Assembly (NCBI RefSeq): GCF_016859125.1
Contig: NZ_CP069338.1
Span: 11,783,501-11,847,500 of the forward strand
Origin: Archangium violaceum
GTDB lineage: Bacteria; Myxococcota; Myxococcia; Myxococcales; Myxococcaceae
Length of the DNA: 64,000 bases
Direction of reading: 5' to 3'
Shown: positions 34,016 through 42,310 of the stretch, in pieces
Layout: every line of letters begins with the position of its first letter
How positions within the stretch are numbered: the first letter of the stretch is position 1
Notes under the pieces: generated by a model
Databases searched by the model: none
Told to the model about the DNA's origin: nothing
What the model saw: only the letters and a program-made list of their open reading frames with translations
Made by a program: the position numbers and the translations under genes

Positions 34016-34777
34016 CTATCCGCGAATCGCCTGGATGGTCGCCTCGACCAGCGCCTCGGGGGTGGGACGCTCGGCGACCGTGGCCACCGTCAAACCCAGC
34101 CGGGCCAGCGCCGCCGCGGTGGTGGGACCGATGGCCACCAGCCGGGCCGCGCCCAGCCGCTCGCGCCCCGCCGCCTCCAGGAACGCCTCCGCGGTGCGCG
34201 GCGAGGCGAAGAGGGCCACGTCCGGGGGTGAGGACTGGAGCTGCTCCTGGGTCTCGGCCGGCAGCGACACGGGCGCGGAACGGTACGCCGTCACCCGCGT
34301 CACCCTCGCGCCATGCTCGCGCAAGGCGTCCTCCAGCTCGCGTCGCCCCTCCTCGGCCGCCGGCAGCAACACCTCGTCCTCCGGCTCCAACGTGGGGCGC
34401 ATGACCTCGTAGAGCGATGCACCCGTCCCCTCGGGGGACTCGACGGCCACGTTCAGCCCGTAGCCCTCCACGGCGCGCGCGGTCCGAGGCCCCACCACGG
34501 CGATGCGCACCTGCGCCAGCCGCGCCGTCGTACCGGCCTCACGCAGCGCCTCCATCAGCGCATCCACCGCCGAGGGGCTGGCGAACACCACCCACTTGTA
34601 GCGTTGAACGGACTCCGCGGCCGCCTTCAACGGGCGCGGATTCTCCGGAGGCAGCAACTCCAGCAGCGGGACATGCAGCACGTGCGCCCCCTCGTCCTCC
34701 AGGAGGAAGCACAGCTCCTCCGAACGTTCACGGGGGCGCGTCACCAGGACACGGATGCCTTCGAGTCGCTTTTCCAC
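34016..34777 (-). CDS. hemD: Uroporphyrinogen-III synthase
   Basis: The 253-residue enzyme closes hydroxymethylbilane to uroporphyrinogen III. This family is poorly conserved, but the two-lobe pattern is visible: VLVTRPRERSEELC near the start, KWVVFASPSAVDALMEAL, RIAVVGPRTARAVEGYG, and in the second half VALFASPRTAEAFLEAAG and RLVAIGPTTAAALARLGL near the end. GTG at 34777 is the start. It follows hemC by 11 bases, which supports the call strongly. Confidence 0.9.
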   Translation of the reverse strand: MEKRLEGIRVLVTRPRERSEELCFLLEDEGAHVLHVPLLELLPPENPRPLKAAAESVQRYKWVVFASPSAVDALMEALREAGTTARLAQVRIAVVGPRTARAVEGYGLNVAVESPEGTGASLYEVMRPTLEPEDEVLLPAAEEGRRELEDALREHGARVTRVTAYRSAPVSLPAETQEQLQSSPPDVALFASPRTAEAFLEAAGRERLGAARLVAIGPTTAAALARLGLTVATVAERPTPEALVEATIQAIRG

Positions 34778-34788
34778 GGGCGCGCACT

Positions 34789-35730
34789 CTAGGACTCCGG
34801 CACGGGCGAGGCGCGACCAAAATCACGAAGGATCTCCGCCGCGCCGAGCGACAACAGTTCCTCGGCGAGCGCTTCACCCACGGCGAGAGCCGTTTCCACC
34901 GGACCGCTGCGCTCCGCCTCCACCACCTTCGAGCCGTCCGGCCGCCCTACCAGTCCACGCAGACGGACGGTGTTGCCTTCCACCGAGGCGTGTCCGGCCA
35001 GCGGGACGGTGCACCCGCCCTCCAACCGGGCCATGAAGGCGCGCTCGGCCGTCACCGCGATGCGCGTGGTGGCGTCCTCCAGCGGCGCCAGCAGACCGCG
35101 CACCTCGGCGTCCTCGGTGCGGCACTGGATGGCGAGCACGCCCTGCCCCACCGCCGGCAGGCTGAGGCTGGTGGGCAGCACCTCGGTGATTTCCGTCTCC
35201 AGCCCCAGACGCTTGAGGCCCGCGTAGGCGAGCACCGCGCCGTGCAGCTCCAGCTCGCGCATGCGCGCCAGCCGGGTCTGCACGTTGCCGCGCAGGCTGA
35301 TGATCTCCAGGTCCGGCCGCCGCGAGCGCAGGATGCAGCTGCGCCGCAGCGAGGACGTGCCCACCCGCGCCCCCTTGGGAAGCATCTCCAACGAGAGCCC
35401 GGCCGGGCTGCAGAACGCGTCGCGCGGATCCTCGCGCCGGGGCACCGCCGCCAGCAGCAGGCCCGCGGGCAGCACGGACGTCATGTCCTTGAGACTGTGG
35501 ACGGCCAGGTCCGCGCGGCCATCGAGCAGCGACTGCTCGATCTCCTTCACGAACAGCCCCTTGCCGCCCACGGTGGACAGGGGCGCGGAGAGGAAACGGT
35601 CTCCCGCGGTGGTCATCTCCACGAAGGAGACCTCCAACCCGGGGTGCTGCTGGGTGAGCAGCGAGCCCACGTGACGGGCCTGCCAGAGCGCCAGCGGACT
35701 CTGCCGGGTGGCGATACGTACGGCCTTCAT
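34789..35730 (-). CDS. hemC: Hydroxymethylbilane synthase (porphobilinogen deaminase)
   Basis: The 313-residue enzyme joins four porphobilinogen units. Landmarks are [40 protein letters not shown], the Arg-rich [16 protein letters not shown] and [13 protein letters not shown], where the Cys carries the dipyrromethane cofactor. Its ATG overlaps the hemA stop (ATGA). It is the third step in the pathway encoded by this operon, with hemB not present here. Confidence 0.96.
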   Translation of the reverse strand: MKAVRIATRQSPLALWQARHVGSLLTQQHPGLEVSFVEMTTAGDRFLSAPLSTVGGKGLFVKEIEQSLLDGRADLAVHSLKDMTSVLPAGLLLAAVPRREDPRDAFCSPAGLSLEMLPKGARVGTSSLRRSCILRSRRPDLEIISLRGNVQTRLARMRELELHGAVLAYAGLKRLGLETEITEVLPTSLSLPAVGQGVLAIQCRTEDAEVRGLLAPLEDATTRIAVTAERAFMARLEGGCTVPLAGHASVEGNTVRLRGLVGRPDGSKVVEAERSGPVETALAVGEALAEELLSLGAAEILRDFGRASPVPES

Positions 35731-37040
35731 CCCTTGCCTCCGTTGGCCACCACATTGGGGCCGGCCGTCCCCGCGCCGGGCGCGGGCACTTCATCGAGAC
35801 CGAAGAGCTCGGCGGCGGCTCCGGCCAGCCGATTGCCCTCGTGCTCGGGACCCACCGACCGCAACCGGGCCGTGGGCTCGTGCAGCAGCTTGTTGACGAT
35901 GGCGCGCGCCATGGCCTCGACGCTCTTGCGCTGCTTGTCGGTGAGGCCGTCGCCAATGGCGGCGAGCGTGCGCTCCACCTCGGCACGGGCGATGGCCTCA
36001 CCGCGCTGACGCAGTTGGGCGAGCACGGGCACACCATTGCGCACGGCCCGCTCGCGCACGAAGCGGGCCACTTCCTGGGCCACCAGCACACCGGCCTTCT
36101 GCGCTTCCTCGGCACGGGCGGCGGCGTTCTCCGCCACGAACTTCTGGATGTCGTCCACGTCGTAGGCGTGCACCCAGTCCAGCTCCCCCACCTCGGGGGC
36201 GATGTCGCGCGGCACGGCCAGGTCCACCATGAAGAGCGTCCGGTGCTTGCGCGCCCTGGCCACCGCGCCCACGTTCTCCTTGGTGAAGAGGGGCACCGGC
36301 GACGCCGTGCTGCACACCACCACGTCCGCCGCGGTGAGCAGCGTGAAGAGCTCCTCGAAGGGACGCGCGGTGGCGCCCACCTCGGCCGCGAGCGCCTCGG
36401 CGCGGGCCAGGGTGCGGTTGGCCACGAAGAGCCGGGTGGCGCCCGCCTGCTTCAGGTGACGCGCGGCCAGCTCCGCCATCTCGCCCGCGCCCACCAGCAG
36501 CACCGTCTTGTCGCGGAGCCCGTCGTACACCTTGCTCGCGAGCGCCACGGCCGCGCTGGCCATGGAGGTGGCGGCCCGGCCGATGGCCGTCTCCGTACGC
36601 ACCCGCTTGGCGCAACCGAAGGCCGAGGCGCACACGCGCGTCAACTCGCCGCGCACCGCGCCCGCGCCCTGGCCCCGCTCGAAGGCGTCCTTCACCTGGC
36701 CGAGGATCTGCGCCTCGCCCAGCACCATGGAGTCCAGGCTGGCCGCCACCCGGAAGAGGTGGACCAGCGCGTCCTCGCCGCGGTGCTCGTAGAGGTGCTC
36801 GAGCGCCTCCGGGCCGCCAAGCCGCCGCAGCTCGTCGAGGGCGCCCTCGCGCACCCGGTTCATGTCCGGCGCGGCCAGGTACAGCTCCACCCGGTTGCAG
36901 GTGGACACGAGCAGCGCCTCGTTGGGCGCCTGGGCCAGCCGCCGCAGCAGCTCCACCTGCTGGTTCTCCGGTAGCGCGAGCCGCTCACGAACGGAGAGCG
37001 GCGCGGTCCGGTGCGAAATGCCGATGCAGAGGAACTCCAT
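35727..37040 (-). CDS. hemA: Glutamyl-tRNA reductase
   Basis: The 437-residue enzyme makes glutamate semialdehyde from glutamyl-tRNA, the first committed step of heme synthesis in this lineage. It shows [16 protein letters not shown], the catalytic Cys in STCNRVELY, the [12 protein letters not shown] segment and the NADPH-binding region [20 protein letters not shown] at 37040 is chosen; a TTG four codons upstream lies too close to GGAGG. It lies 2 bases after the HemX/CcsA-like gene and overlaps hemC. Confidence 0.95.
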   Translation of the reverse strand: MEFLCIGISHRTAPLSVRERLALPENQQVELLRRLAQAPNEALLVSTCNRVELYLAAPDMNRVREGALDELRRLGGPEALEHLYEHRGEDALVHLFRVAASLDSMVLGEAQILGQVKDAFERGQGAGAVRGELTRVCASAFGCAKRVRTETAIGRAATSMASAAVALASKVYDGLRDKTVLLVGAGEMAELAARHLKQAGATRLFVANRTLARAEALAAEVGATARPFEELFTLLTAADVVVCSTASPVPLFTKENVGAVARARKHRTLFMVDLAVPRDIAPEVGELDWVHAYDVDDIQKFVAENAAARAEEAQKAGVLVAQEVARFVRERAVRNGVPVLAQLRQRGEAIARAEVERTLAAIGDGLTDKQRKSVEAMARAIVNKLLHEPTARLRSVGPEHEGNRLAGAAAELFGLDEVPAPGAGTAGPNVVANGGKG

Positions 37041-37042
37041 GG

Positions 37043-37852
37043 CTAGCGCCAACCTCCGCTGACATGGATGAAGTCATACGAGGAGAGGAAGGACACCAGC
37101 AGCAACCCGAACCCCGTCATGGTCAACAGCGCGACACGCCGGCCCCGCCACCCGCCGAAGGAGCGGGCGCCGACGAGCGCGGCGAAGACAGCCCAGGCCA
37201 CCAGCGTGGCGATCTGCTTGGACTGCCAGGCCCAGAAGAAGCCCGGCGCCGCGCTGGAGAAGAACGCTCCGGTGACGAGCGTCACCGACAGCGCGATGAA
37301 GCCCACCACCACGAGCTGGCGGTTGAGGGTGTCGAGGAACTCCAGCGAGGGCAGGCGCGCGAAGAGCAGGCCGAAGCGCTTGCCCTTCACCTGCCGCTCC
37401 ATCAGCAGGTACATCCCCGCGACCCCCGCGGCCACCGCCGAGGCGGCCACGCCCAGCAGCGCGATGGTGATGTGCACCGGCAACAGGGGACGCTGCACGT
37501 CCGGGGACAGCGGGCCTCCACCATCCAGCAGCAGACCCGGCAGCAGCACCGCCACGGCCAGCGGGGTGATGAAGGCGCCAATCACCGGCCTGCGGTAGCG
37601 CACATCCACCACCAGGAAGATGGCCAGCAGCAGGAAGGCGAAGGTGGAGAAGCCCTGGGCCATGCCCACGGGACGACCCCCCTGCGCCCCGAAGAGCCCG
37701 AAGAGGGCCACTCCGTGCAGGGCCAATCCCATGCCCACCAGCACCCGACCGGTGGTGGCGAGCGCCCCCATCTGTCGGACGAGGTAGGCCAGATAGACCA
37801 ACGCCGCGACGACATAGGCGTGGCAGGCGAGGGAGACCAGCGCGTGGTTCAT
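37043..37852 (-). CDS. HemX/CcsA-like integral membrane protein
   Basis: The 269-residue protein has about eight membrane helices. Position directly upstream of hemA is typical of HemX, a CcsA-related protein. The periplasmic tryptophan-rich segment, WxWDPKE in many CcsA proteins, here reads GFFWAWQSKQIATLVAWAVF, so the Asp-Pro and Glu of the motif are replaced. CcsA proteins handle heme for cytochrome c maturation, while HemX influences HemA level in Bacillus. ATG at 37852 is chosen by topology, without a clear ribosome site. Confidence 0.82.
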   Translation of the reverse strand: MNHALVSLACHAYVVAALVYLAYLVRQMGALATTGRVLVGMGLALHGVALFGLFGAQGGRPVGMAQGFSTFAFLLLAIFLVVDVRYRRPVIGAFITPLAVAVLLPGLLLDGGGPLSPDVQRPLLPVHITIALLGVAASAVAAGVAGMYLLMERQVKGKRFGLLFARLPSLEFLDTLNRQLVVVGFIALSVTLVTGAFFSSAAPGFFWAWQSKQIATLVAWAVFAALVGARSFGGWRGRRVALLTMTGFGLLLVSFLSSYDFIHVSGGWR

Positions 37853-37881
37853 GGAGACACAACCCAAAGTGGCTGAGGGGG

Positions 37882-38256
37882 TCAGCCCATTTTGTTCAGG
37901 AGGAACGCGGCGAGGAGATCGGCCTCGGAACCAGGCTTGCCGTCCGCCGAGGCGGCATCCGAGGGTGAGGAGGGCACCTCGGCCACATAACCGGGAACCA
38001 CTTCGTATGCCGTATCTCCGAGCAGCACCGAGTCGGCCATCTGCTCGGCACCCAGGGACTTGAGTTGCTCCTCGGTCTTCACCTTGGTGACCAGGGCGTT
38101 GGAGTCCTCTCCGGTGACGAGCTGCACGATGTGCACCGCCGGTATGACCGGGTACACACCTTCCTCACCGGTCACCACCAGTACACCGTCCTTCACATCC
38201 GCTTTGTCCTCCAGTGCCCACTCCTCGAGCTGGGTCTGGGGAAGGAAGAGCCTCAT
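37882..38256 (-). CDS. Hypothetical protein, first gene of the heme operon
   Basis: The 124-residue acidic protein has no signal or membrane segment. The N-terminal part (RLFLPQTQLEEWALEDKADV) and a following beta pattern (GVLVVTGEEGVYPVIPAVHIVQLVTGED) suggest a small folded domain, ending in an Ala/Ser-rich tail. I do not recognise the family. ATG at 38256 and a GTG just before it at 38259 are both possible starts. It lies 29 bases before the HemX/CcsA-like gene and diverges from trxA. Confidence 0.65.
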   Translation of the reverse strand: MRLFLPQTQLEEWALEDKADVKDGVLVVTGEEGVYPVIPAVHIVQLVTGEDSNALVTKVKTEEQLKSLGAEQMADSVLLGDTAYEVVPGYVAEVPSSPSDAASADGKPGSEADLLAAFLLNKMG

Positions 38257-38448
38257 CACGGCGCTAGCTTACACCTCCGCGCTCCAGGCCGAAGCGCCAT
38301 CTACCATTGGGAGAACAACGGCTTGCGACCCCCGTGCCCCATCCGCATCTAAGCAAGCGAAGGGGCGGGAAAATCCCGTCCTTGCAGGCCCGGCGGACGC
38401 GTACTAGAGCACGCGCCTCCTTGCTTACCTGCATGCCGGAGGAGACAC

Positions 38449-38784
38449 ATGGCAGGCGCTGACGTGATGAACATCGGGGATGGGGAGTTCGATAAGGAAG
38501 TGCTGAAGTCCGACCAGCCCGTGCTGGTGGATTTCTGGGCCACGTGGTGCGCCCCGTGCCGGGCCATCGCTCCTTCCATCGAGGAGCTGGCGACCCAGTA
38601 CAAGGGGAAGGTGAAGGTCGCGAAGATCAACATCGACGACAACCAGGACACGCCGCAGCAGTACGGCATCCGCTCCATCCCCACCCTGCTCGTCTTCAAG
38701 GGCGGCAAGGTGGTGGAGCAGATCGTCGGCGCCGTGCCCAAGGCGAAGCTCGAGGCCGCGCTCCAGAAGGCCATCTCGACCTGA
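38449..38784 (+). CDS. trxA: Thioredoxin
   Basis: The 111-residue cytoplasmic protein is a thioredoxin: LVDFWATWCAPCRAIAP holds the CxxC active site, with Ala where E. coli has Gly (WCAPC). IRSIPTLLVFKGG contains the conserved cis-Pro. GGAGGAGACAC precedes the ATG. It diverges from the heme operon, with 192 bases between. Confidence 0.95.
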   Translation: MAGADVMNIGDGEFDKEVLKSDQPVLVDFWATWCAPCRAIAPSIEELATQYKGKVKVAKINIDDNQDTPQQYGIRSIPTLLVFKGGKVVEQIVGAVPKAKLEAALQKAIST

Positions 38785-38792
38785 GCCGTTCC

Positions 38793-38835
38793 TCGTCCCG
38801 CGCGGAATGCCCTCCCGGGTCTCCGCGCGGGACGA
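38793..38835. terminator. Perfect 14-bp inverted repeat between convergent trxA and PilZ genes
   Basis: TCGTCCCGCGCGGA (38793-38806) and TCCGCGCGGGACGA (38822-38835) are exact reverse complements, with a 15-base spacer. The position between convergent stops (38784 and 38849) suggests a bidirectional terminator, although there is no T tract. Confidence 0.65.
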
Positions 38836-38848
38836 AGTCGGCGTGGGC

Positions 38849-39652
38849 TCACTCGCCCCGCCACGTATCCGTGGGGTTGTTCGCCTTGAGGAGCTCCCAC
38901 GCGGCGAGCGCGTCCACCACCCGCTCCAGCTCGTTGGGCAGGCCCCGGGCGCGATTGGAGCGCAGGTACTCCTCGGCGAAGGTGCGCAGCCGCATGTCCA
39001 GGAAGAGGCGCGCCAGCGACACCTCCGTCTGACCGTAGAACTCCTCGAAGCGGATGCCGAAACCGGTGGGCTCGTCCTCCCGGCGGGGGCGCTGCTCGCG
39101 CACGATGCGGGCACGGGCCTCCACGGGCGCCGCCCCCTCCTCCAGGGAGAAGCGGACCCGGAATTCGGTATCCATGGGGAGGAAGAAGGTGCTCTCCAGG
39201 AAGGCCCCTCCCACGCTCACGTTGGCCGAGCGCAGGGTGGCGGTGAAGCGCCGCGCGCCGTCCTCATCGTCGATCCACAGCTCGAAGTTCGTGGCGAGCC
39301 GTGCGCGGGGGAAGTGCCGGTGCTCCACCTCCTCCGGGGTGCCCGGCTCGATGACGGGGGAGAAGAAGGAGCGGGGAGCGGCAGGTGCCGCCGGGGTACG
39401 GGAGGGAAACCCGGGCCTGGCGGGCGGTGGCGTGGGGACGGCCCGGCGGAACGGATCCACGCGAGGAGCGGGCGTGGCGGGCGGCGTCGTCCGGGCCGGC
39501 TCGACCCGGGGCGCCACGGGGGGTTCCACCCGCCGGGCCGGCTCGGGACGCGCGGCCACCTCCGTCCGTGGGGCCGCTGGAGGGGCTACCTCCTTGACCT
39601 CGGTGTCATCCGCCTGCGCGGGTGCCTTCTTCCGGGAGCCCTTCCTGTCCAT
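38849..39652 (-). CDS. PilZ-domain protein with Pro/Ala-rich N-terminal linker
   Basis: The 267-residue protein has a disordered, Pro/Ala/Arg-rich N-terminal third followed by a PilZ domain (about 112-215). The c-di-GMP motifs are visible: RHFPRARLATN (an RxxxR-type motif) and ANVSVGGAFLES (the N/DxSxxG motif). It probably binds c-di-GMP and transmits the signal to a partner. A C-terminal helical region follows (LARLFLDMRLRTFAEEYLRS). GGAGGTGAAG before the ATG at 39652 is an excellent ribosome site. It diverges from mgtE, with only 90 bases between. Confidence 0.88.
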   Translation of the reverse strand: MDRKGSRKKAPAQADDTEVKEVAPPAAPRTEVAARPEPARRVEPPVAPRVEPARTTPPATPAPRVDPFRRAVPTPPPARPGFPSRTPAAPAAPRSFFSPVIEPGTPEEVEHRHFPRARLATNFELWIDDEDGARRFTATLRSANVSVGGAFLESTFFLPMDTEFRVRFSLEEGAAPVEARARIVREQRPRREDEPTGFGIRFEEFYGQTEVSLARLFLDMRLRTFAEEYLRSNRARGLPNELERVVDALAAWELLKANNPTDTWRGE

Positions 39653-39742
39653 CTTCACCTCCGGGGGGAATGGACAGATTTCCATACCCCAACCGGCGCG
39701 TTTCATACACCATGCGCGCGCCCGTCCGCGCGCGGAGATTGC

Positions 39743-41122
39743 ATGCTGGGAAACCTCCTGAAACCAGAGTTCGACGCGCTCATCGCCGCCAAGGATTGGA
39801 ACTCCTTGCGGGATGCCTTCTCGGACATGGATCCGGCGGACATGGCCGAGGTCATCGAGGATCTGCCCGCGGACGAGAGCGGCATCATCTTCCGGCTGCT
39901 GCCCCGGGACACGGCGGCGCTCGTCTTCGAGTACCTGCCGCCCCATCAGCAGACGGAGATCGTCGAGACGCTGGGCAAGGAGCAGCTGAAGAACCTGCTG
40001 GACGAGATGGCGCCGGACGATCGCACGCGCCTGCTCGAGGAGCTGCCAGCCGAGGTGACGAAGCGGCTGCTCACCTCGCTGTCGCCGGAGGAACTGAAGG
40101 TCGCCCGCAACCTGCTGGGCTACCCGGAGAAGAGCGCCGGCCGGTACATGACGCCGGAGTACCTCACCATCCCGGGGAATCTGACGGCGGGCGAGGCCCT
40201 CGCGTACGTGCGCTCGCATGGGCAGGGCCGCGAGACGCTGCACGTGCTCTACATCGTGGATGAGAAGGGCCGGCTGCTGGACGACGTGCGGCTGGCCTCG
40301 CTGGTGCTGGCCGAGCCGAAGACGAAGGTGACGGACATCCACGACAGGCAGATGGTGAGCATCCCGGCCACGGCGGACCGCGAGGAGTTCATCAGCATGT
40401 TCGAGAAGTACGACCGGGTGGCGCTGCCGGTGACGGACTCACAGGGCGTGCTGGTGGGCATCATCACGGTGGACGACGTGCTGGACGCGGCCGAGGAAGA
40501 GGCCACCGAGGACATCCAGCGCATCGGCGGTATGGAGGCCCTGGAGGCGCCCTACCTGGACAGCGGAATCCTGGAGATGCTCCGCAAGCGCGTGGGCTGG
40601 CTGACGGTGCTCTTCGTGGGGCAGATGTTCACGGCCACGGCCATGGCCCACTACCAGGACGCCATCGCCCAGGCGGTGTTCCTGAGCGCCTTCGTGCCCC
40701 TCATCATCTCCTCGGGAGGCAACTCGGGCTCGCAGGCCACCTCGCTCATCATCCGCGCGCTGGCGGTGCGCGATGTGACGCTGAATGACTGGTGGAAGGT
40801 GGCCATGCGCGAGGTCGTCAGTGGCGTGGCGCTGGGCCTCTTCCTGGGGCTGCTGGGCCTCTTGCGCATCCTCGTGTGGCCGCAGCACGAGGTCCTTTAC
40901 GGCCCCCACTTCTTCTGGGTCGGCGTGGCGGTGGGACTGAGCGTGCTGGGCGTGGTGACGTTCGGCACGCTGTGCGGCTCGATGCTGCCCTTCCTGCTGC
41001 GGCGGTGCGGGTTGGATCCCGCCACCGCCTCGGCGCCCTTCGTGGCCACGCTGGTGGACGTCACCGGCGTGGTCATCTACTTCACCGTGGTCACCCTCAT
41101 CCTCACCGGCCGCGGGCTGTAG
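39743..41122 (+). CDS. mgtE: MgtE-family magnesium transporter
   Basis: The 459-residue protein is a magnesium channel. It has the MgtE N-terminal domain (about 1-130, DMDPADMAEVIEDLP, FRLLPRDTAALVFEYLP), two CBS domains (about 135-255, YMTPEYLTIPGNLTAGEAL and VALPVTDSQGVLVGIITVDDVLD) and a membrane domain with about five helices (FVPLIISSGGNSGSQATSLI, residues about 305-330, is the family signature; DPATASAPFVATLVDVTGV near the end). The cytosolic domains gate the channel by Mg2+. ATG at 39743 has GGAG upstream. No riboswitch is visible in the short 90-base leader. Confidence 0.95.
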   Translation: MLGNLLKPEFDALIAAKDWNSLRDAFSDMDPADMAEVIEDLPADESGIIFRLLPRDTAALVFEYLPPHQQTEIVETLGKEQLKNLLDEMAPDDRTRLLEELPAEVTKRLLTSLSPEELKVARNLLGYPEKSAGRYMTPEYLTIPGNLTAGEALAYVRSHGQGRETLHVLYIVDEKGRLLDDVRLASLVLAEPKTKVTDIHDRQMVSIPATADREEFISMFEKYDRVALPVTDSQGVLVGIITVDDVLDAAEEEATEDIQRIGGMEALEAPYLDSGILEMLRKRVGWLTVLFVGQMFTATAMAHYQDAIAQAVFLSAFVPLIISSGGNSGSQATSLIIRALAVRDVTLNDWWKVAMREVVSGVALGLFLGLLGLLRILVWPQHEVLYGPHFFWVGVAVGLSVLGVVTFGTLCGSMLPFLLRRCGLDPATASAPFVATLVDVTGVVIYFTVVTLILTGRGL

Positions 41123-41158
41123 GGCCCCGGCCGGAGCGGAGAGGGAGCTCACGGCGGC

Positions 41159-42310
41159 TCAGAACATGTGGCGGCGCATGCTGATGTTCACCAGCAGCCC
41201 GATGCTGAGCATCACGCTGAGCAGCGAGGAGCCGCCGTAGCTCAGCAGCGGCAGGGTGATGCCCGTCACCGGCAGCAGGCCGATGACCATGCCGATGTTC
41301 TCGAACACCTGCCAGAAGAGCATGGCCACCACGCCCACCGCCACGAAGGCGCCGAATCTGTCCCGGGCGTTGAAGCCCACTCCCAGCCCCAGGGTGAAGA
41401 CGAGGCCGTAGAGCACCAGCAGGAGCACGCACATGATGTAGCCGTGCTCCTCGGCCCACACGGAGAAGATGAAGTCCGTGTGCTGCTCGGGGAGGAAGGA
41501 CAGGCCCGTCTGGGTCCCCTCCTTCCACCCCTTGCCATGCAGGCCCCCGGAGCCCACGGCGATCTTCGACTGGGCCGCGTGGTAGCCGCTACCGCGTAGG
41601 TCCGACTCCGGATCCAACCACCCGGAGATGCGCTTGCTCTGGTGCGCCTTGAGCAGGTGCCGGACGATGGTGGTGCGCGGCTCGGGCACGTCCCGCACGT
41701 AGTCGTTCCAGATGATGATCGCCCCGGCGAGGATCCCCGCCACCATGATGGCCACCAGGTACCAGCGCACCTTGCCGAACAGGATGACGGTGAGCGAGGA
41801 CAGGAAGATCATCAGCGCGGTGCCCAGGTCCGGCTGCACCAGCACCAGCACGAAGGGCACCATCACCACCGCCACCGGCTTCACCAGGCGCTTGAGGCCG
41901 TAGGAGCCGTCTCCGGGCTTGAAGTCGTCGTGGTAGACCTTGGCCAACATCAGCACCACGCCGATCTTCATGAACTCTGCGGGCTGGATGCGGATGGGGC
42001 CCAGGACGAACCAGCTCTCCGCGCCCTTGGCCTTGTGGCCGAAGACGCGCAGCGCGAGCAGCGCCAGGATGTTGAGGATGTAGATGGGCAGCGCCATCCG
42101 CTGGAGGACCCGGTAGTCCACCAGACACACGATGAGCCCGGCCACCAGGCTGACGCCCAGATAGATGGCCTGGCTCGTCCACACAGGCGAGGACTGCGCG
42201 CGCGAGGCCGAGGCCAGGTTGAAGATGCCCAACCCCGCCACCGCCAGCACGCTGAAGATGAGCCCCCACGGAATGTGGGGCACCATTCGCCGCTCAATCC
42301 GAAGTTGCAT
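41159..42310 (-). CDS. rodA: Rod shape-determining protein RodA (SEDS glycosyltransferase)
   Basis: The 383-residue membrane protein polymerises lipid II glycans for side-wall growth with PBP2. Family marks are the many helices, IRIQPAEFMKIGVVLMLAK, VQPDLGTALMIFLS, HGKGWKEGTQTGLSFLPEQHTDFIF and the final GITLPLLSYGGSSLLS. ATG at 42310 has GGAGGGGACG upstream. It overlaps the end of mrdA by 17 bases and is the last gene of the operon. Confidence 0.95.
   Translation of the reverse strand: MQLRIERRMVPHIPWGLIFSVLAVAGLGIFNLASASRAQSSPVWTSQAIYLGVSLVAGLIVCLVDYRVLQRMALPIYILNILALLALRVFGHKAKGAESWFVLGPIRIQPAEFMKIGVVLMLAKVYHDDFKPGDGSYGLKRLVKPVAVVMVPFVLVLVQPDLGTALMIFLSSLTVILFGKVRWYLVAIMVAGILAGAIIIWNDYVRDVPEPRTTIVRHLLKAHQSKRISGWLDPESDLRGSGYHAAQSKIAVGSGGLHGKGWKEGTQTGLSFLPEQHTDFIFSVWAEEHGYIMCVLLLVLYGLVFTLGLGVGFNARDRFGAFVAVGVVAMLFWQVFENIGMVIGLLPVTGITLPLLSYGGSSLLSVMLSIGLLVNISMRRHMF

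Noticed and set aside
39653-39742. A magnesium riboswitch before mgtE
   Set aside because: The gap is only 90 bases and also holds the divergent PilZ promoter; no M-box-like pairing is seen.
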